From an uncultured Succiniclasticum sp. (GTDB lineage Bacteria; Bacillota; Negativicutes; Acidaminococcales; Acidaminococcaceae): a DNA stretch of 47,189 nucleotides. Every line of letters begins with the position of its first letter. Positions within the stretch are counted from its first letter, which is position 1. Where the stretch lies: the NCBI GenBank assembly GCA_902801365.1, contig CADCHY010000015.1, positions 1 to 47,189 of the forward strand. Direction: 5' to 3'. Positions 33,911 to 43,739 of the stretch are shown piece by piece. Under the pieces are notes generated by a model. The model had not been told where the DNA came from and ran no database searches. It worked only from the letters and a program-made list of their open reading frames with translations. Position numbers and translations under genes: made by a program.

Positions 33911-34570
33911 ATGCTTGTAAAAGATATTATGACAGCCCATGTATATACGATTAACCAGAACCAGTCGCTGCTGGAGTTGCAGGGCCTGATGAGTGACGAC
34001 AACATCCGCCGCGTTCCCGTGTTAAATGATGCAGGGACGGTTGTGGGTATCATCACCGACCGGGATGTAAAGATGGCCTCTCCTTCCGAAGCCAGTACCC
34101 TTTCCCGGTATGAAGCTTCGTACCTGTTAAGCCGCATCAAAGTTAAGGATGTTATGACCCATAACGTAAAAACGGTTTACCAGACGGCAGACCTGGCCGA
34201 TGTAGCTGCCCTGATGTATCAGGATCATATTGCGTCCGTGCCGGTTATGGACGAAGAGAACAATCTGTGCGGCATTGTTACGGATAGCGATGTATTCCGC
34301 GCCCTGGTGGATATTTTCGGGTTAGGGCAGTCCGCTTCCCGTATTACCATCGACGCTTCGGACAAACCGGGCGTGTTGGCAGAGATTGCGAAAATGTTTG
34401 CAGACCACGGTATCAACATTATTTCCTGTGTGACCAGCGATGCCAAGGTTGCGGGCGAAAAGGAAATGACCATTACCGCAGATCTGTCCCAGGCAGGCAT
34501 GGGCATTATTGAGGAGATCCGGGAAGCCGGCTATACGGTGACCAATATTACCACCAGCAGGGCAAAATAA
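33911..34570 (+). CDS. CBS-pair and ACT domain protein (AcuB-like)
   Basis: This 219-residue cytoplasmic protein has two CBS domains (about residues 1-60: LVKDIMTAHVYTI, VPVLNDAGTVVGIITDRD; and 75-130: VKDVMTHNVKTV, VPVMDEENNLCGIVTDSD) and a C-terminal ACT domain (RITIDASDKPGVLAEIAKMF, about 142-215). CBS pairs usually bind adenine nucleotides and ACT domains amino acids, so it may sense both energy state and an amino acid. It follows livF by 102 bp with its own strong ribosome site (GAGGAGGT) and is one base from the DUF951 gene. Its target is unknown; a link to branched-chain amino acids is inference from place. Confidence 0.85.
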   Translation: MLVKDIMTAHVYTINQNQSLLELQGLMSDDNIRRVPVLNDAGTVVGIITDRDVKMASPSEASTLSRYEASYLLSRIKVKDVMTHNVKTVYQTADLADVAALMYQDHIASVPVMDEENNLCGIVTDSDVFRALVDIFGLGQSASRITIDASDKPGVLAEIAKMFADHGINIISCVTSDAKVAGEKEMTITADLSQAGMGIIEEIREAGYTVTNITTSRAK

Positions 34571-34571
34571 A

Positions 34572-34772
34572 ATGATTGCTAATGTTGATTTTAAAGTCGG
34601 CGATGTGGTGCGGATGAAAAAGCCGCATCCCTGTGGCTCTTCCAACTGGGAGATTACCCGCACGGGCATGGATTTCGGGATCCGCTGCTGCGGCTGCGGG
34701 CATCATGTGATGATACCCCGGACTAAGTTCGTGAAGGCGGTGCGGGAAGTGTTACCGAAACAGGAAAAGTAA
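34572..34772 (+). CDS. DUF951 family protein
   Basis: This 66-residue protein matches DUF951 (YyzM-like): VGDVVRMKKPHPCGSSNWEI and CCGCGHHVMIPRTKF. Cys/His residues suggest a small metal-binding fold. In Bacillus the family member lies near parB and ychF at the origin; here it also sits between parB and ychF. The start is one base after the CBS-ACT stop, so the two are coupled. Function is unknown. Confidence 0.88.
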   Translation: MIANVDFKVGDVVRMKKPHPCGSSNWEITRTGMDFGIRCCGCGHHVMIPRTKFVKAVREVLPKQEK

Positions 34773-34787
34773 CTACTTAATAACAGG

Positions 34788-34820
34788 GCAGGCGTTCCTA
34801 TAAGAGGCGCCTGCTTTTTT
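34788..34820 (+). terminator. Terminator after the DUF951 gene
   Basis: GCAGGCG pairs with CGCCTGC across a 13-base loop and is followed by six T. It lies 15 bases after the DUF951 stop. Confidence 0.85.
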
Positions 34821-34861
34821 GTATGTGCAAAGGATTTTAAAGAGCGCAAATAAAAACACTA

Positions 34862-34890
34862 TTTACCTTATCATAAAATTTGAGTATAAT
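34862..34890 (+). promoter_or_regulatory. Promoter of the ZIP transporter gene
   Basis: TTTACC (34862-34867) and a perfect TATAAT (34885-34890) are 17 bases apart, about 30 bases before the start codon. Confidence 0.7.
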
Positions 34891-34919
34891 TAGGACATAA
34901 TTGCAAGACGAGGTAAATT

Positions 34920-35705
34920 ATGCCGATTGAAATGTTACAGGCCCTCCTGATTCCGTTTATGGGAACCGTGCTGGGGGCAGGCTGTGTGTTTTTTATTCGA
35001 GGCAATCTGCACTGGAAGGTGGAGCGCGCCTTCACGGGATTTGCCGCCGGGGTCATGGTGGCAGCTTCCATCTGGAGCCTGATAATTCCGGCCATGGAAC
35101 AGTCAAAAGCCATGGACAGGCTGGCTTTTCTGCCGGCCCTGGTCGGGTTCTGGTTCGGTGTGCTGTTTATCCTGCTGCTGGACCACATCATCCCCCATCT
35201 GCACAGGGAAAGCAAAGAGTCCGAAGGCATGACTAGTTCCCTGTCCCGGACGGTGAAGCTGGTGCTGGCAGTGACGCTGCATAATATTCCGGAAGGAATG
35301 GCGGTGGGGGTTGTGTATGCCGGCCTGTTGTCCCAGATGGTCAGCGGCATCACCCAGACCGGCGCGCTGGCGCTGGCCCTGGGCATCGCGATCCAGAATT
35401 TTCCGGAGGGTGCCATTATTTCCCTGCCATTACGGGCCGAAGGGGTAAGTAACGGAAAAGCATTTCTGTATGGAAGTCTGTCCGGTATTGTGGAACCCAT
35501 CGGGACCTTCCTGACAATCATGGCGGTAAGCTATGTGGTTCCGTTCCTTCCGTATTTCCAGGGATTTGCTGCCGGAACCATGCTGTATGTGGTAGTCGAA
35601 GAGCTGATTCCGGAAATGAGTCAGGGACAACACTCGGATATCGGAGCCATAGCCTTTGCCATGGGCTTTTCCCTGATGATGGTGCTTGACGTAGCATTAG
35701 GATAA
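34920..35705 (+). CDS. ZIP-family metal transporter
   Basis: This 261-residue membrane protein imports or exports divalent metal (zinc, iron or manganese). It has about eight hydrophobic segments and the two ZIP metal-site motifs: HNIPEGMAVGVVY in the fourth segment and QNFPEGAIISLPL in the fifth. A histidine-containing loop (DHIIPHLHRE) lies between segments 3 and 4. GAGGTAA precedes ATG 34920. It has its own promoter and stands alone. No metal-regulator box was recognised. Confidence 0.92.
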   Translation: MPIEMLQALLIPFMGTVLGAGCVFFIRGNLHWKVERAFTGFAAGVMVAASIWSLIIPAMEQSKAMDRLAFLPALVGFWFGVLFILLLDHIIPHLHRESKESEGMTSSLSRTVKLVLAVTLHNIPEGMAVGVVYAGLLSQMVSGITQTGALALALGIAIQNFPEGAIISLPLRAEGVSNGKAFLYGSLSGIVEPIGTFLTIMAVSYVVPFLPYFQGFAAGTMLYVVVEELIPEMSQGQHSDIGAIAFAMGFSLMMVLDVALG

Positions 35706-35723
35706 CAATATTTTTATAAAAAA

Positions 35724-35906
35724 GCAGTAACGGGAACCGGTTTGTAAAACCGTTCCCGTTTGCTATTTCATGGACTCATTCGCCTGTGGCTTCGAAACTC
35801 AGGGCTTTGCCCCTCAGACAGTCTCGCCACGACGGCGGATTTCGTCTCATGAAATGTCGCAAACGTTCACGATGTTTTGCAAACCGGTTCCCGCCACTTA
35901 TTTTTT
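35724..35906 (+). repeat. Long-range imperfect hairpin element ending in a T-run
   Basis: About 180 nt fold back on themselves in nested order: CGGGAACCGGTTTG (35731-35744) with CAAACCGGTTCCCG (35880-35893), AAAAC (35746-35750) with GTTTT (35874-35878), CGTTTGC (35757-35763) with GCAAACG (35859-35865), ATTTCATG (35765-35772) with CATGAAAT (35848-35855), GTGGC (35786-35790) with GCCAC (35826-35830), and GGGC/GCCC at the tip. The 3' end runs into TTTTTT (35901-35906). The left arm can also form its own hairpin (35729-35760) serving as a ZIP-gene terminator. No coding sequence is seen. It could be a structured RNA or a palindromic repeat element. Confidence 0.7.
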
Positions 35907-35933
35907 GCTAACTTACTTTTCTTATGTTATAAT
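35905..35933 (+). promoter_or_regulatory. ychF promoter
   Basis: TTGCTA (35905-35910) and TATAAT (35928-35933) are 17 bases apart. The -35 overlaps the end of the hairpin element's T-run, and the leader to ychF is about 80 nt. Confidence 0.7.
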
Positions 35934-36018
35934 AATATGTCATTTATAAATAAGAAAAATAATCGAAAAACTTGTTGTACGATAACATAATGTGATATGT
36001 GATAAAGGAGAGAAAACT

Positions 36019-37125
36019 GTGAGCACGAATCTGGATGTAGGTATCGTTGGGCTTCCCAACGTAGGCAAAAGTACATTATTTAACGCTATCACCAAAGCCG
36101 GGGCGGAGGCGGCCAATTATCCCTTCTGCACCATTGAACCCAACGAAGGGGTGGTGGCGGTGCCGGATGAACGGCTGGATGTGCTGGCCAAAATGTTCAA
36201 TTCCCGGAAAATCACGCCGGCCATCATGCACTTTGTGGATATCGCCGGACTGGTGAAGGGCGCGTCCAAGGGCGAAGGTCTGGGCAACCAGTTCCTGAGC
36301 CATATCCGCAACACGGACGCTATCGCCGAAGTAGTGCGCTGCTTTGAGGATGAAAACGTAACCCATGTGGAAGGCAGCGTGGACCCGGTGCGGGACATCC
36401 AGATCATTGATACGGAATTATGCCTGGCGGATATTGATACCATCAACAACCGCATGAAAAAAGTGGAAAAGCTGCTGAAAGCCCACGATAAAAAGGCAGC
36501 GGCGGAACAGGCGCTGCTGGAACGCGTCGCCAAAGGACTGGAGGATATTGTGCCGGCCCGCCGGATGGAGTTCACCGAAGAGGAAGAAGCGGCACTGTAT
36601 GATCTGCATCTGCTGACAAGGAAACCTATCATTTACGTCTGCAACGTGGCGGAGTCTGAGGCGGCGGACGCCAGCGGCAATCCCCATGTGAAAGCGGTGC
36701 AGGAGTTTGCTGCCCAGGAGCATGCGGAGGTGGTGGTGATTTCTGCCAAAGTGGAAGCGGAGATCGCGGAACTGCCGGAAGAAGAAGCAAAAGAATATCT
36801 GGAAATGGAAGGGCTGACGGAAGCCGGTCTGAACCGTCTGATTAAAGCAGGCTTCAAACTGCTGGGCCTGCAGACCTATCTGACCGCCGGTGAAATCGAA
36901 AGCCGGGCCTGGACCATCAACATCGGCACGAAAGCGCCCCAGGCTGCGGGCAAGATTCACACGGATTTTGAAAAAGGCTTTATCAAGGCGGAAATCGTTT
37001 CCTACGACGACCTGGTAAAATGCGGCAGCAAGGTGGCAGCCCGTGAAAAAGGCTTGGTCCGTCTGGAAGGCAAAGACTACGTCATGCAGGACGGGGACGT
37101 TGTGGAATTCCGTTTTAATGTGTAA
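36019..37125 (+). CDS. ychF: Redox-regulated ATPase/GTPase YchF
   Basis: YchF is a ribosome-associated Obg-family P-loop ATPase. The 368-residue protein has G1 [32 protein letters not shown] (key residues G-x4-GKS), [24 protein letters not shown] in place of NKxD as usual for YchF, and a C-terminal TGS domain ending [18 protein letters not shown] 36019 is preferred: AAAGGAGAG lies 8 bases upstream. It is an origin-linked gene in Bacillus too. It is followed by the PHP gene after 11 bp. Confidence 0.97.
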   Translation: MSTNLDVGIVGLPNVGKSTLFNAITKAGAEAANYPFCTIEPNEGVVAVPDERLDVLAKMFNSRKITPAIMHFVDIAGLVKGASKGEGLGNQFLSHIRNTDAIAEVVRCFEDENVTHVEGSVDPVRDIQIIDTELCLADIDTINNRMKKVEKLLKAHDKKAAAEQALLERVAKGLEDIVPARRMEFTEEEEAALYDLHLLTRKPIIYVCNVAESEAADASGNPHVKAVQEFAAQEHAEVVVISAKVEAEIAELPEEEAKEYLEMEGLTEAGLNRLIKAGFKLLGLQTYLTAGEIESRAWTINIGTKAPQAAGKIHTDFEKGFIKAEIVSYDDLVKCGSKVAAREKGLVRLEGKDYVMQDGDVVEFRFNV

Positions 37126-37136
37126 GGAAGAAGACC

Positions 37137-37907
37137 ATGTTTGATACACACAATCACTGTGAGTTTTCCTGCGATTCGAAAATGACGCTGCAGCAGGCGG
37201 CGGACACGGCCGCGAAGCTGGACATCGGAATCATCCTGACGGAGCACTGGGATTATGAATATCCCACCAATCCGGAGCAGTTCCTGTTCGACCGGGACGC
37301 GTATTTCAAAAAGAACCTGCCCCTGCGCAGCGACAACGTGCTGCTTGGTATCGAAGTGGGGATGCAGCCTCATCTGGCAGAAAAGGAAGACAAAGTGCCG
37401 GAAGGCTATCCCTTTGACTTTGTGATCGGTTCCATCCACATGATGAACCGCCTGGACTTGTACGAGGTGACAACGTATAAAGGCCTGTCCAAAGAGGAAA
37501 CCATGCACGACTTCCTCCGGGACAGCATTCGTTCCGCGGAAAGTCATAACAACTTTGATGCCTTCGGGCATATTGATTACATCTGCCGGTACTGGCCCTA
37601 TGCGGATAAAGAATTCCACATGGAAGAAAACCAGCAGGAGTGGGACAGACTTTTCAAGATTTTAATTGAAAAGAATAAGCCCATTGAAATCAACACCCGC
37701 AGATTGGATTCCAGGGTGGCAGTTAAAGCGTTGCTGCCTTTATACAAACGGTATAAAGAACTAGGCGGAAAATACTGCACGCTGGGCAGCGACGCCCATT
37801 ACACGGAGCATATCGGCCGGCGTCTGGGTGTAGCGGCAGCTATGGCAAAGGAAACGGAACTGCAGCCGGTGTATTTCAAAGAGAGAAAAATGATTGTAGA
37901 CAGGTAG
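37137..37907 (+). CDS. PHP-domain phosphatase, histidinol-phosphatase family
   Basis: This 256-residue protein is a PHP-fold metal-dependent phosphatase. The metal ligands are visible: HNHCEFSCD at the start, ILTEHWDYE, GIEVG, GSIHMM, FGHIDYICR and GSDAHY near the end. This resembles HisK-type L-histidinol-phosphate phosphatase, which completes histidine synthesis, but no other his genes are here, so another phosphoester may be the substrate. It lies 11 bp after ychF and 4 bp before the MATE gene and is probably co-transcribed with both. Confidence 0.85.
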   Translation: MFDTHNHCEFSCDSKMTLQQAADTAAKLDIGIILTEHWDYEYPTNPEQFLFDRDAYFKKNLPLRSDNVLLGIEVGMQPHLAEKEDKVPEGYPFDFVIGSIHMMNRLDLYEVTTYKGLSKEETMHDFLRDSIRSAESHNNFDAFGHIDYICRYWPYADKEFHMEENQQEWDRLFKILIEKNKPIEINTRRLDSRVAVKALLPLYKRYKELGGKYCTLGSDAHYTEHIGRRLGVAAAMAKETELQPVYFKERKMIVDR

Positions 37908-37911
37908 TTTT

Positions 37912-39249
37912 ATGCAAAAGAGCATGACTTCAGGAAACTCCCTGAAACTGTTGCTGACCTTTATGGTGCCGCTGATTATCGGCAACATATTTCAGCAGAT
38001 GTACAGCATATCGGACATTATTATCGTAGGGCGTACCATCGGTGTCAACGCGCTGGCTTCTGTCGGCGCGGCGGCTCCGATTTTTATGCTGCTGGTGATG
38101 ATTACTATGGGTATGTCCAACGGGCTGACCGTCATAACGGGGCAGTTCTTTGGCGCCGGTGATTTTGATAACATGCGCCGCAGCGTGGCCATGAGTTTGC
38201 GTCTCAGCATCATATCGGTCATTATCCTGGCGGTGGGGATGTTCATCGTCATCGATCCGCTGCTGGCTTTGATGAACCTGCCGGAGGTTTTGTACGAAGA
38301 CACCCGGAGTTATATCCTGATCGTGGCGGAAGGGCTGTGGGCCATGATGGCTTACAACTTCTTTTCTGCCGTGCTGCGGGCTCTGGGGGACAGCAAGACG
38401 CCGGTAGCCTTTCTGATTTTTGCTACCATTATCAACGTGGGTCTTGCCCTGCTGTTCATCCTGAAGTTCGGTATGGGCGTACCGGGTTCCGCCTACGCGC
38501 TGGTCATATCCCAGGGCATATCGGCTTTCCTGTGCGTCATTTATATGTGGAAGCATTTTCCCGTGTTACGTTTACAGAAGAGCGACTGGAAATGGGATAA
38601 GCAGTTTGCCCTGGCCCATCTGAAGATCGGCCTGCCCATGGCAGGACAGTTTTCTATTCTCGGCGTCGGTATCTTATTGATCCAGTCCATCACCAATTCC
38701 TTCGGCCCTAATACCATCGCGGGCTTTACGGCGGCCATCCGTGTGGAGCAGCTGGCCCTGCAGCCTATGGCCTCCTTCGGTATCGCCATGGCGGCTTTCA
38801 GCGCCCAGAACTATGGGGCCAAACAGTTCCAACGCATCCGGGAGGCAGTGAAAAAGTGCTCCCTGATTGCCATGGCTTTTGCTTTCTGCGCAGGCATCCT
38901 GATTTTCTTTTTCAGTGAAAACATCATCGGCATCTTTATCGAAGAAGGGAATCCGAAGGTCATCGAAGATGCGTTGCTGTATCTGAACTGCTCTGTGCCG
39001 TTTTACTTTTTCCTGAGTCAGATGTTTATTTACCGCAGCGCGGTGCAGGGCATGGGCGTGGGCATGGTGCCCCTGGTTTCTTCCCTCATCGAACTGAGCA
39101 TGCGGACCGGTGTGGCTAAGTTTCTGGCCACGGACTGGGGGTACCGGGGCGTGTGCTATGCCAGCCCGGTGGCCTGGGTGGCAGGGTCCATCTTCCTCTT
39201 TTTTGCGTACCGGTATTTTATCAGCCTGTTTGAACGGCTGAACCGGTAA
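37912..39249 (+). CDS. MATE-family efflux transporter
   Basis: This 445-residue membrane protein exports drugs or metabolites in exchange for Na+ or H+. It has twelve hydrophobic segments in two homologous halves and begins with the MATE pattern LLTFMVPLIIGNIFQQMYSI and SDIIIVGRTIG; the second half has LKIGLPMAGQFS and AFSAQNYGAKQF. It starts 4 bp after the PHP gene. The substrate cannot be read from the sequence. The following 177 bp to the T-box promoter hold nothing recognisable. Confidence 0.93.
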   Translation: MQKSMTSGNSLKLLLTFMVPLIIGNIFQQMYSISDIIIVGRTIGVNALASVGAAAPIFMLLVMITMGMSNGLTVITGQFFGAGDFDNMRRSVAMSLRLSIISVIILAVGMFIVIDPLLALMNLPEVLYEDTRSYILIVAEGLWAMMAYNFFSAVLRALGDSKTPVAFLIFATIINVGLALLFILKFGMGVPGSAYALVISQGISAFLCVIYMWKHFPVLRLQKSDWKWDKQFALAHLKIGLPMAGQFSILGVGILLIQSITNSFGPNTIAGFTAAIRVEQLALQPMASFGIAMAAFSAQNYGAKQFQRIREAVKKCSLIAMAFAFCAGILIFFFSENIIGIFIEEGNPKVIEDALLYLNCSVPFYFFLSQMFIYRSAVQGMGVGMVPLVSSLIELSMRTGVAKFLATDWGYRGVCYASPVAWVAGSIFLFFAYRYFISLFERLNR

Positions 39250-39426
39250 AAACGTGACTGACAGGATCAGGCAAAGAAGATTGTTTTGCTGCAAAAGAGC
39301 AGGAAGCAAAGACGCAATCGTAAACAACGGAAAAGCTGTTCAAGGCCGCTTTTGTTCAGGATGTTACAGATTTTAGATTTTATAGTATTTTTATTCTTGA
39401 AATCTTTAATTTTAAGATTAAACAGT

Positions 39427-39455
39427 TTGACAAATATATTTTTCTTTCATATAAT
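39427..39455 (+). promoter_or_regulatory. ilv operon promoter
   Basis: TTGACA (39427-39432) and TATAAT (39450-39455) with a 17-base spacer are a perfect match. The predicted start is near 39462, just before the T-box leader. Confidence 0.92.
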
Positions 39456-39479
39456 ACTTTTAACGTAATTTTATAATAG

Positions 39480-39734
39480 GTACATCTGATGAAGGGAAAG
39501 AGTAGTCTGCTGCGGCAGGTCCCAGAGAACCGGTGGTTGGTGAAAACCGGTGACGGCGGGCAGAGGAAAATCCTCCCTGAAGACCGGCGCTGAATCAGCA
39601 TTAAGCGCCTGCGTTATTTCCACGTTACAGGAAACGCGTATGTTGGTACGTAGTAAAGTGCCCGTTTATTTACGGGAATCAGGGTGGTACCGCGGATTAT
39701 TTCCGTCCCTCAGCTTATGTGGGACGGTTTTTTT
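39480..39734 (+). ncRNA. T-box leader, predicted isoleucine tRNA sensor
   Basis: This leader carries all T-box parts: Stem I with an AGTAG internal-loop motif (39501-39505), the apical part AGAGAACCGGTGG, the 3' side GAGGAAAATCC, a conserved T-box AGGGTGGTACCGCGG (39681-39695) and an overlapping terminator (CCGTCCC 39703-39709 with GGGACGG 39721-39727, then seven T). By alignment with glyQS (GAA, one base, specifier) the specifier is AUC at 39570-39572, an isoleucine codon; the neighbouring reading CUC (Leu) fits less well. The UGGU of the T-box pairs with an ACCA tRNA end. Uncharged tRNA-Ile would therefore turn on ilvNCB. Confidence 0.93.
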
Positions 39735-39860
39735 ATACGGTAATCGGCTTCCGTTTTTGTAAAGCGAAAGATGCGCAAGAGAATGATTCGCGCTTGCTCG
39801 TGCGGTTGTTTACCGTAAAACTGCTGAAAGAAATTTTCAGGTATACAGGGGGAAATCAAA

Positions 39861-40364
39861 ATGATGAAACAGCATTTGGCGATTCTGTGCGACAACAAAC
39901 CGGGCGTTCTGACCCATGTGGCCGGCCTGATAAGCCGGAGAGCCATCAACATTGAGTACATCAACGCCGGCTATACGGAAGAACCGGATGTGACCCGTAT
40001 CAACATCGTCGTGTCCGTGGAAGACCAAAGAGCCCTGAACCAGGCGATCCTCCAGCTGGCCCGGCTGATCGATGTAATCAAGGTTGTGAATCTGGATGAA
40101 GCGCCTTTTATCAGCTCCGAGCTGGCCATGATTAAGGTTAAAGTGAACTCCACCCAGGAATTGTCTGATATTGCCAACCTGGCGGACCTGTTCCACGCAA
40201 AAATCGTGGACGTCAATCCGGGAGCCGTTGTCATGCGTGTCACCGGCAGGGAAGACCATATCGAGGCACTGCTGCAGATGCTGAAGGATTATGAAATTAT
40301 TGAAATGGCCCGGACCGGGCAGATTTCCCTGTCCCGCGGCTCCAACGCAGTAAAAAAGATGTAA
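39861..40364 (+). CDS. ilvN: Acetolactate synthase small (regulatory) subunit
   Basis: IlvN activates the catalytic subunit IlvB and gives feedback inhibition by valine. The 167-residue protein has an N-terminal ACT domain (LAILCDNKPGVLTHVAGLIS) with the family's RGFNI-like RAINIEYI, and a C-terminal ALS_ss_C domain (FHAKIVDVNPGAVVMRVTG). GGGGAAATCAAA precedes the ATG. It is the first gene after the T-box; usually ilvN follows ilvB. Confidence 0.97.
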   Translation: MMKQHLAILCDNKPGVLTHVAGLISRRAINIEYINAGYTEEPDVTRINIVVSVEDQRALNQAILQLARLIDVIKVVNLDEAPFISSELAMIKVKVNSTQELSDIANLADLFHAKIVDVNPGAVVMRVTGREDHIEALLQMLKDYEIIEMARTGQISLSRGSNAVKKM

Positions 40365-41662
<1,298 letters not shown>

Positions 41663-41681
41663 AAACGGAAACAAAAACATG

Positions 41682-41715
41682 ATTGAGGTAAAACTGAAAA
41701 AAGTTTGGCCTCAAT
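41682..41715 (+). promoter_or_regulatory. Intercistronic hairpin 1, ilvC-ilvB
   Basis: ATTGAGG (41682-41688) pairs with CCTCAAT (41709-41715), with an inner AAACT/AGTTT pairing. No T-run follows. Confidence 0.55.
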
Positions 41716-41749
41716 GAAACTGAAGACCTGCACTAAACAATAGAAACCG

Positions 41750-41772
41750 CTGCCGGAGCGTGTCTCCGGCAG
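41750..41772 (+). promoter_or_regulatory. Intercistronic hairpin 2, ilvC-ilvB
   Basis: CTGCCGGAG and CTCCGGCAG form a perfect 9-bp stem around CGTGT, 33 bases before ilvB. No T-run follows, so it is more likely a processing or stability element than a terminator. Confidence 0.6.
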
Positions 41773-41805
41773 TGCAACTCTGATAGAATGAGAAGGTAAA
41801 GCCCG

Positions 41806-43506
41806 ATGAAACTGAATGGTGCGCAAGTTGTAATTGAAAGCTTAAAAAAAGAAAAGGTGGATGTGGTATTCGGTTATCCCGGTGGCGTAATCCTGCCTTT
41901 ATATGATGAAATGTATAAGGCGGAATATCCCCGGCATATCCTGCCCGGACACGAGCAGGGCGCTGTGCATGCGGCAGACGGGTACGCCCGTGCCACCGGG
42001 CGCCCCGGCGTATGTTTCGCTACCTCCGGACCTGGTGTATGTAACATGGTTACAGGTATCGCAACAGCTTACATGGACTCCATCCCGTTAGTTGTTTTCA
42101 GCGCGCAGGTATCGACAAAAGCGATTGGCAGGGACTCTTTCCAGGAAGCGGATATCACCGGTATTACAACGCCGATTACAAAACATAATTACCTGGTCAA
42201 GAAGATTGATGATTTGCCGCGTGTAATTAAAGAAGCTTTCCTGATTGCTACTACCGGGCGTCCCGGTCCGGTGCTCGTTGATATTGCGACCGACGTCTTC
42301 CGCGCGGAAATTGATTTTGTGTATCCTGAAGAAGTTCACCTGCGGGGCTACAAAGCAGATTTTACCGGGGATGAAAGCGCTATTGACAGGGCAGTAGCCG
42401 CTTTTAAAGAAGCAAAAAAGCCGATTCTGATGACCGGTGGCGGCATTATTTCTTCCAATACGGCAGACTTTATCCGCAAAATCGTGGAAGCCACCGGTGT
42501 GCCGGTTGTAACGACGCTCATGGGCAAGGGCGCGGTTTCTGATTTTTACGATGCGCACCTTGGCATGGTGGGCATGCATGGATCCTATACTTCCAACATG
42601 TCCATAACCAAGTGCGATCTGATTCTGGCCATCGGCGCCCGGTTCAGCGACCGCGTTACCGGCGATGTTGCCAAATTTGCCAAATACGCTACTGTCATCC
42701 AGTTTGAAGTGGACAGTGTGGAGATCGACAAGATCGTTCATGCGGACATTCCTGTCATCGGCGATTTGCGCTGGTCTATGCCAATCTTTGCGAATAAAGT
42801 GCTGGAAAGCGCTGTGGAGCTGAAAAAGCAATTTGCTCCCTGGCGTGAAGAGTTGCTGAAGGTTAAGGCAAAACATCCTTTTGTTTCCCGCAAGCTGAAG
42901 GGAGAAATCACGCCCGAACGGTTATATAAAACCATAATGAAACACGCGGACAAAGATGCCATCGTAGTGACTGACGTAGGGCAGCACCAGATGTGGACAG
43001 CTCAGTTCTACAATGTGGACATGCCGCGGCATTTCCTCTCCAGCGGCGGTCTGGGAACCATGGGATTCGGTCTGCCCGCTGCCATGGGCGCGCAACTCGG
43101 CTGCCCGGAAAACCAGGTGATTTTGTTTACCGGCGACGGAAGCATCATGATGTGCTGCCAGGAATTTGCCACGCTGCACCGGTACGGTATTCCGGTCAAG
43201 GTGTTCGTGCTCCACAATAATGTGCTGGGCATGGTGAACCAGTGGCAGCGCCTGTTCTTCGGCGGGCGGGAAAGCCAGTCCATCGTAAAAGACCTGGTGG
43301 ATTTTCCGGCTATGGTGAAAGCCATGGGGCTGGAAGGCATGAAAGTCACCGATCCTAAAAAGCTGAACAACGTCGTGAAAGCGGCTTTGAAGAGTGAACA
43401 TTCCGTGCTGGTCGATGTGGCTATCCCCAACGATGAGAACGTGTTCCCCATGGTCCCCGGCGGCAAACATCTGGACCAGATGATCCTGCAGGATACGATA
43501 GACTGA
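41806..43506 (+). CDS. ilvB: Acetolactate synthase large (catalytic) subunit
   Basis: IlvB uses TPP to join two pyruvates, or pyruvate and 2-oxobutyrate, in the first common step of branched-chain synthesis. The 566-residue protein has the catalytic glutamate in LPGHEQGAVHAADGYAR, the FAD-binding middle domain (LMTGGGIISSN, GDLRWSMPIF) and the TPP motif GDGSIMMCCQEF..LHNN. The length is usual. AGAAGGTAAAG precedes ATG. It is last in ilvN-ilvC-ilvB and is followed by a terminator-like hairpin. ilvD, ilvA and leu genes are not in the window. Confidence 0.98.
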   Translation: MKLNGAQVVIESLKKEKVDVVFGYPGGVILPLYDEMYKAEYPRHILPGHEQGAVHAADGYARATGRPGVCFATSGPGVCNMVTGIATAYMDSIPLVVFSAQVSTKAIGRDSFQEADITGITTPITKHNYLVKKIDDLPRVIKEAFLIATTGRPGPVLVDIATDVFRAEIDFVYPEEVHLRGYKADFTGDESAIDRAVAAFKEAKKPILMTGGGIISSNTADFIRKIVEATGVPVVTTLMGKGAVSDFYDAHLGMVGMHGSYTSNMSITKCDLILAIGARFSDRVTGDVAKFAKYATVIQFEVDSVEIDKIVHADIPVIGDLRWSMPIFANKVLESAVELKKQFAPWREELLKVKAKHPFVSRKLKGEITPERLYKTIMKHADKDAIVVTDVGQHQMWTAQFYNVDMPRHFLSSGGLGTMGFGLPAAMGAQLGCPENQVILFTGDGSIMMCCQEFATLHRYGIPVKVFVLHNNVLGMVNQWQRLFFGGRESQSIVKDLVDFPAMVKAMGLEGMKVTDPKKLNNVVKAALKSEHSVLVDVAIPNDENVFPMVPGGKHLDQMILQDTID

Positions 43507-43591
43507 GGATCAGTAAGCCCATAAAGCGTGTGGCGCGTGTCTTTTTGATATGGCGAATAGCATTGCCTGAAAATGCAAAGTATAGTAAAAT

Positions 43592-43638
43592 AAAGTACCG
43601 GCGATCCGCTGACGATATCCATGGACTGCCGGTACTTT
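43592..43638 (+). terminator. Hairpin terminator after ilvB
   Basis: AAAGTACCGGC pairs perfectly with GCCGGTACTTT across a 25-base loop, 86 bases after ilvB. The T-run is short (TTTCGTATTT), so termination may be partial. Confidence 0.6.
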
Positions 43639-43739
43639 CGTATTTGGAAATTGTTGTTACAGTAAAATGCTGAGCAACCGGGCCGGAAGTCCTTTTGCGG
43701 GGTCGGTCCGGTCGTTTGGGAATGAGGGGTTGTGGCGTT

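Noticed and set aside
39571..39576. CUC as the T-box specifier (leucine)
   Set aside because: The spacing from the GAA of the loop motif fits AUC one step earlier, and ilv genes need isoleucine; CUC remains a weaker alternative.
39719..39955. A 78-codon open frame after the T-box
   Set aside because: It begins inside the T-box terminator, overlaps the start of ilvN in another frame and has no recognisable protein pattern.
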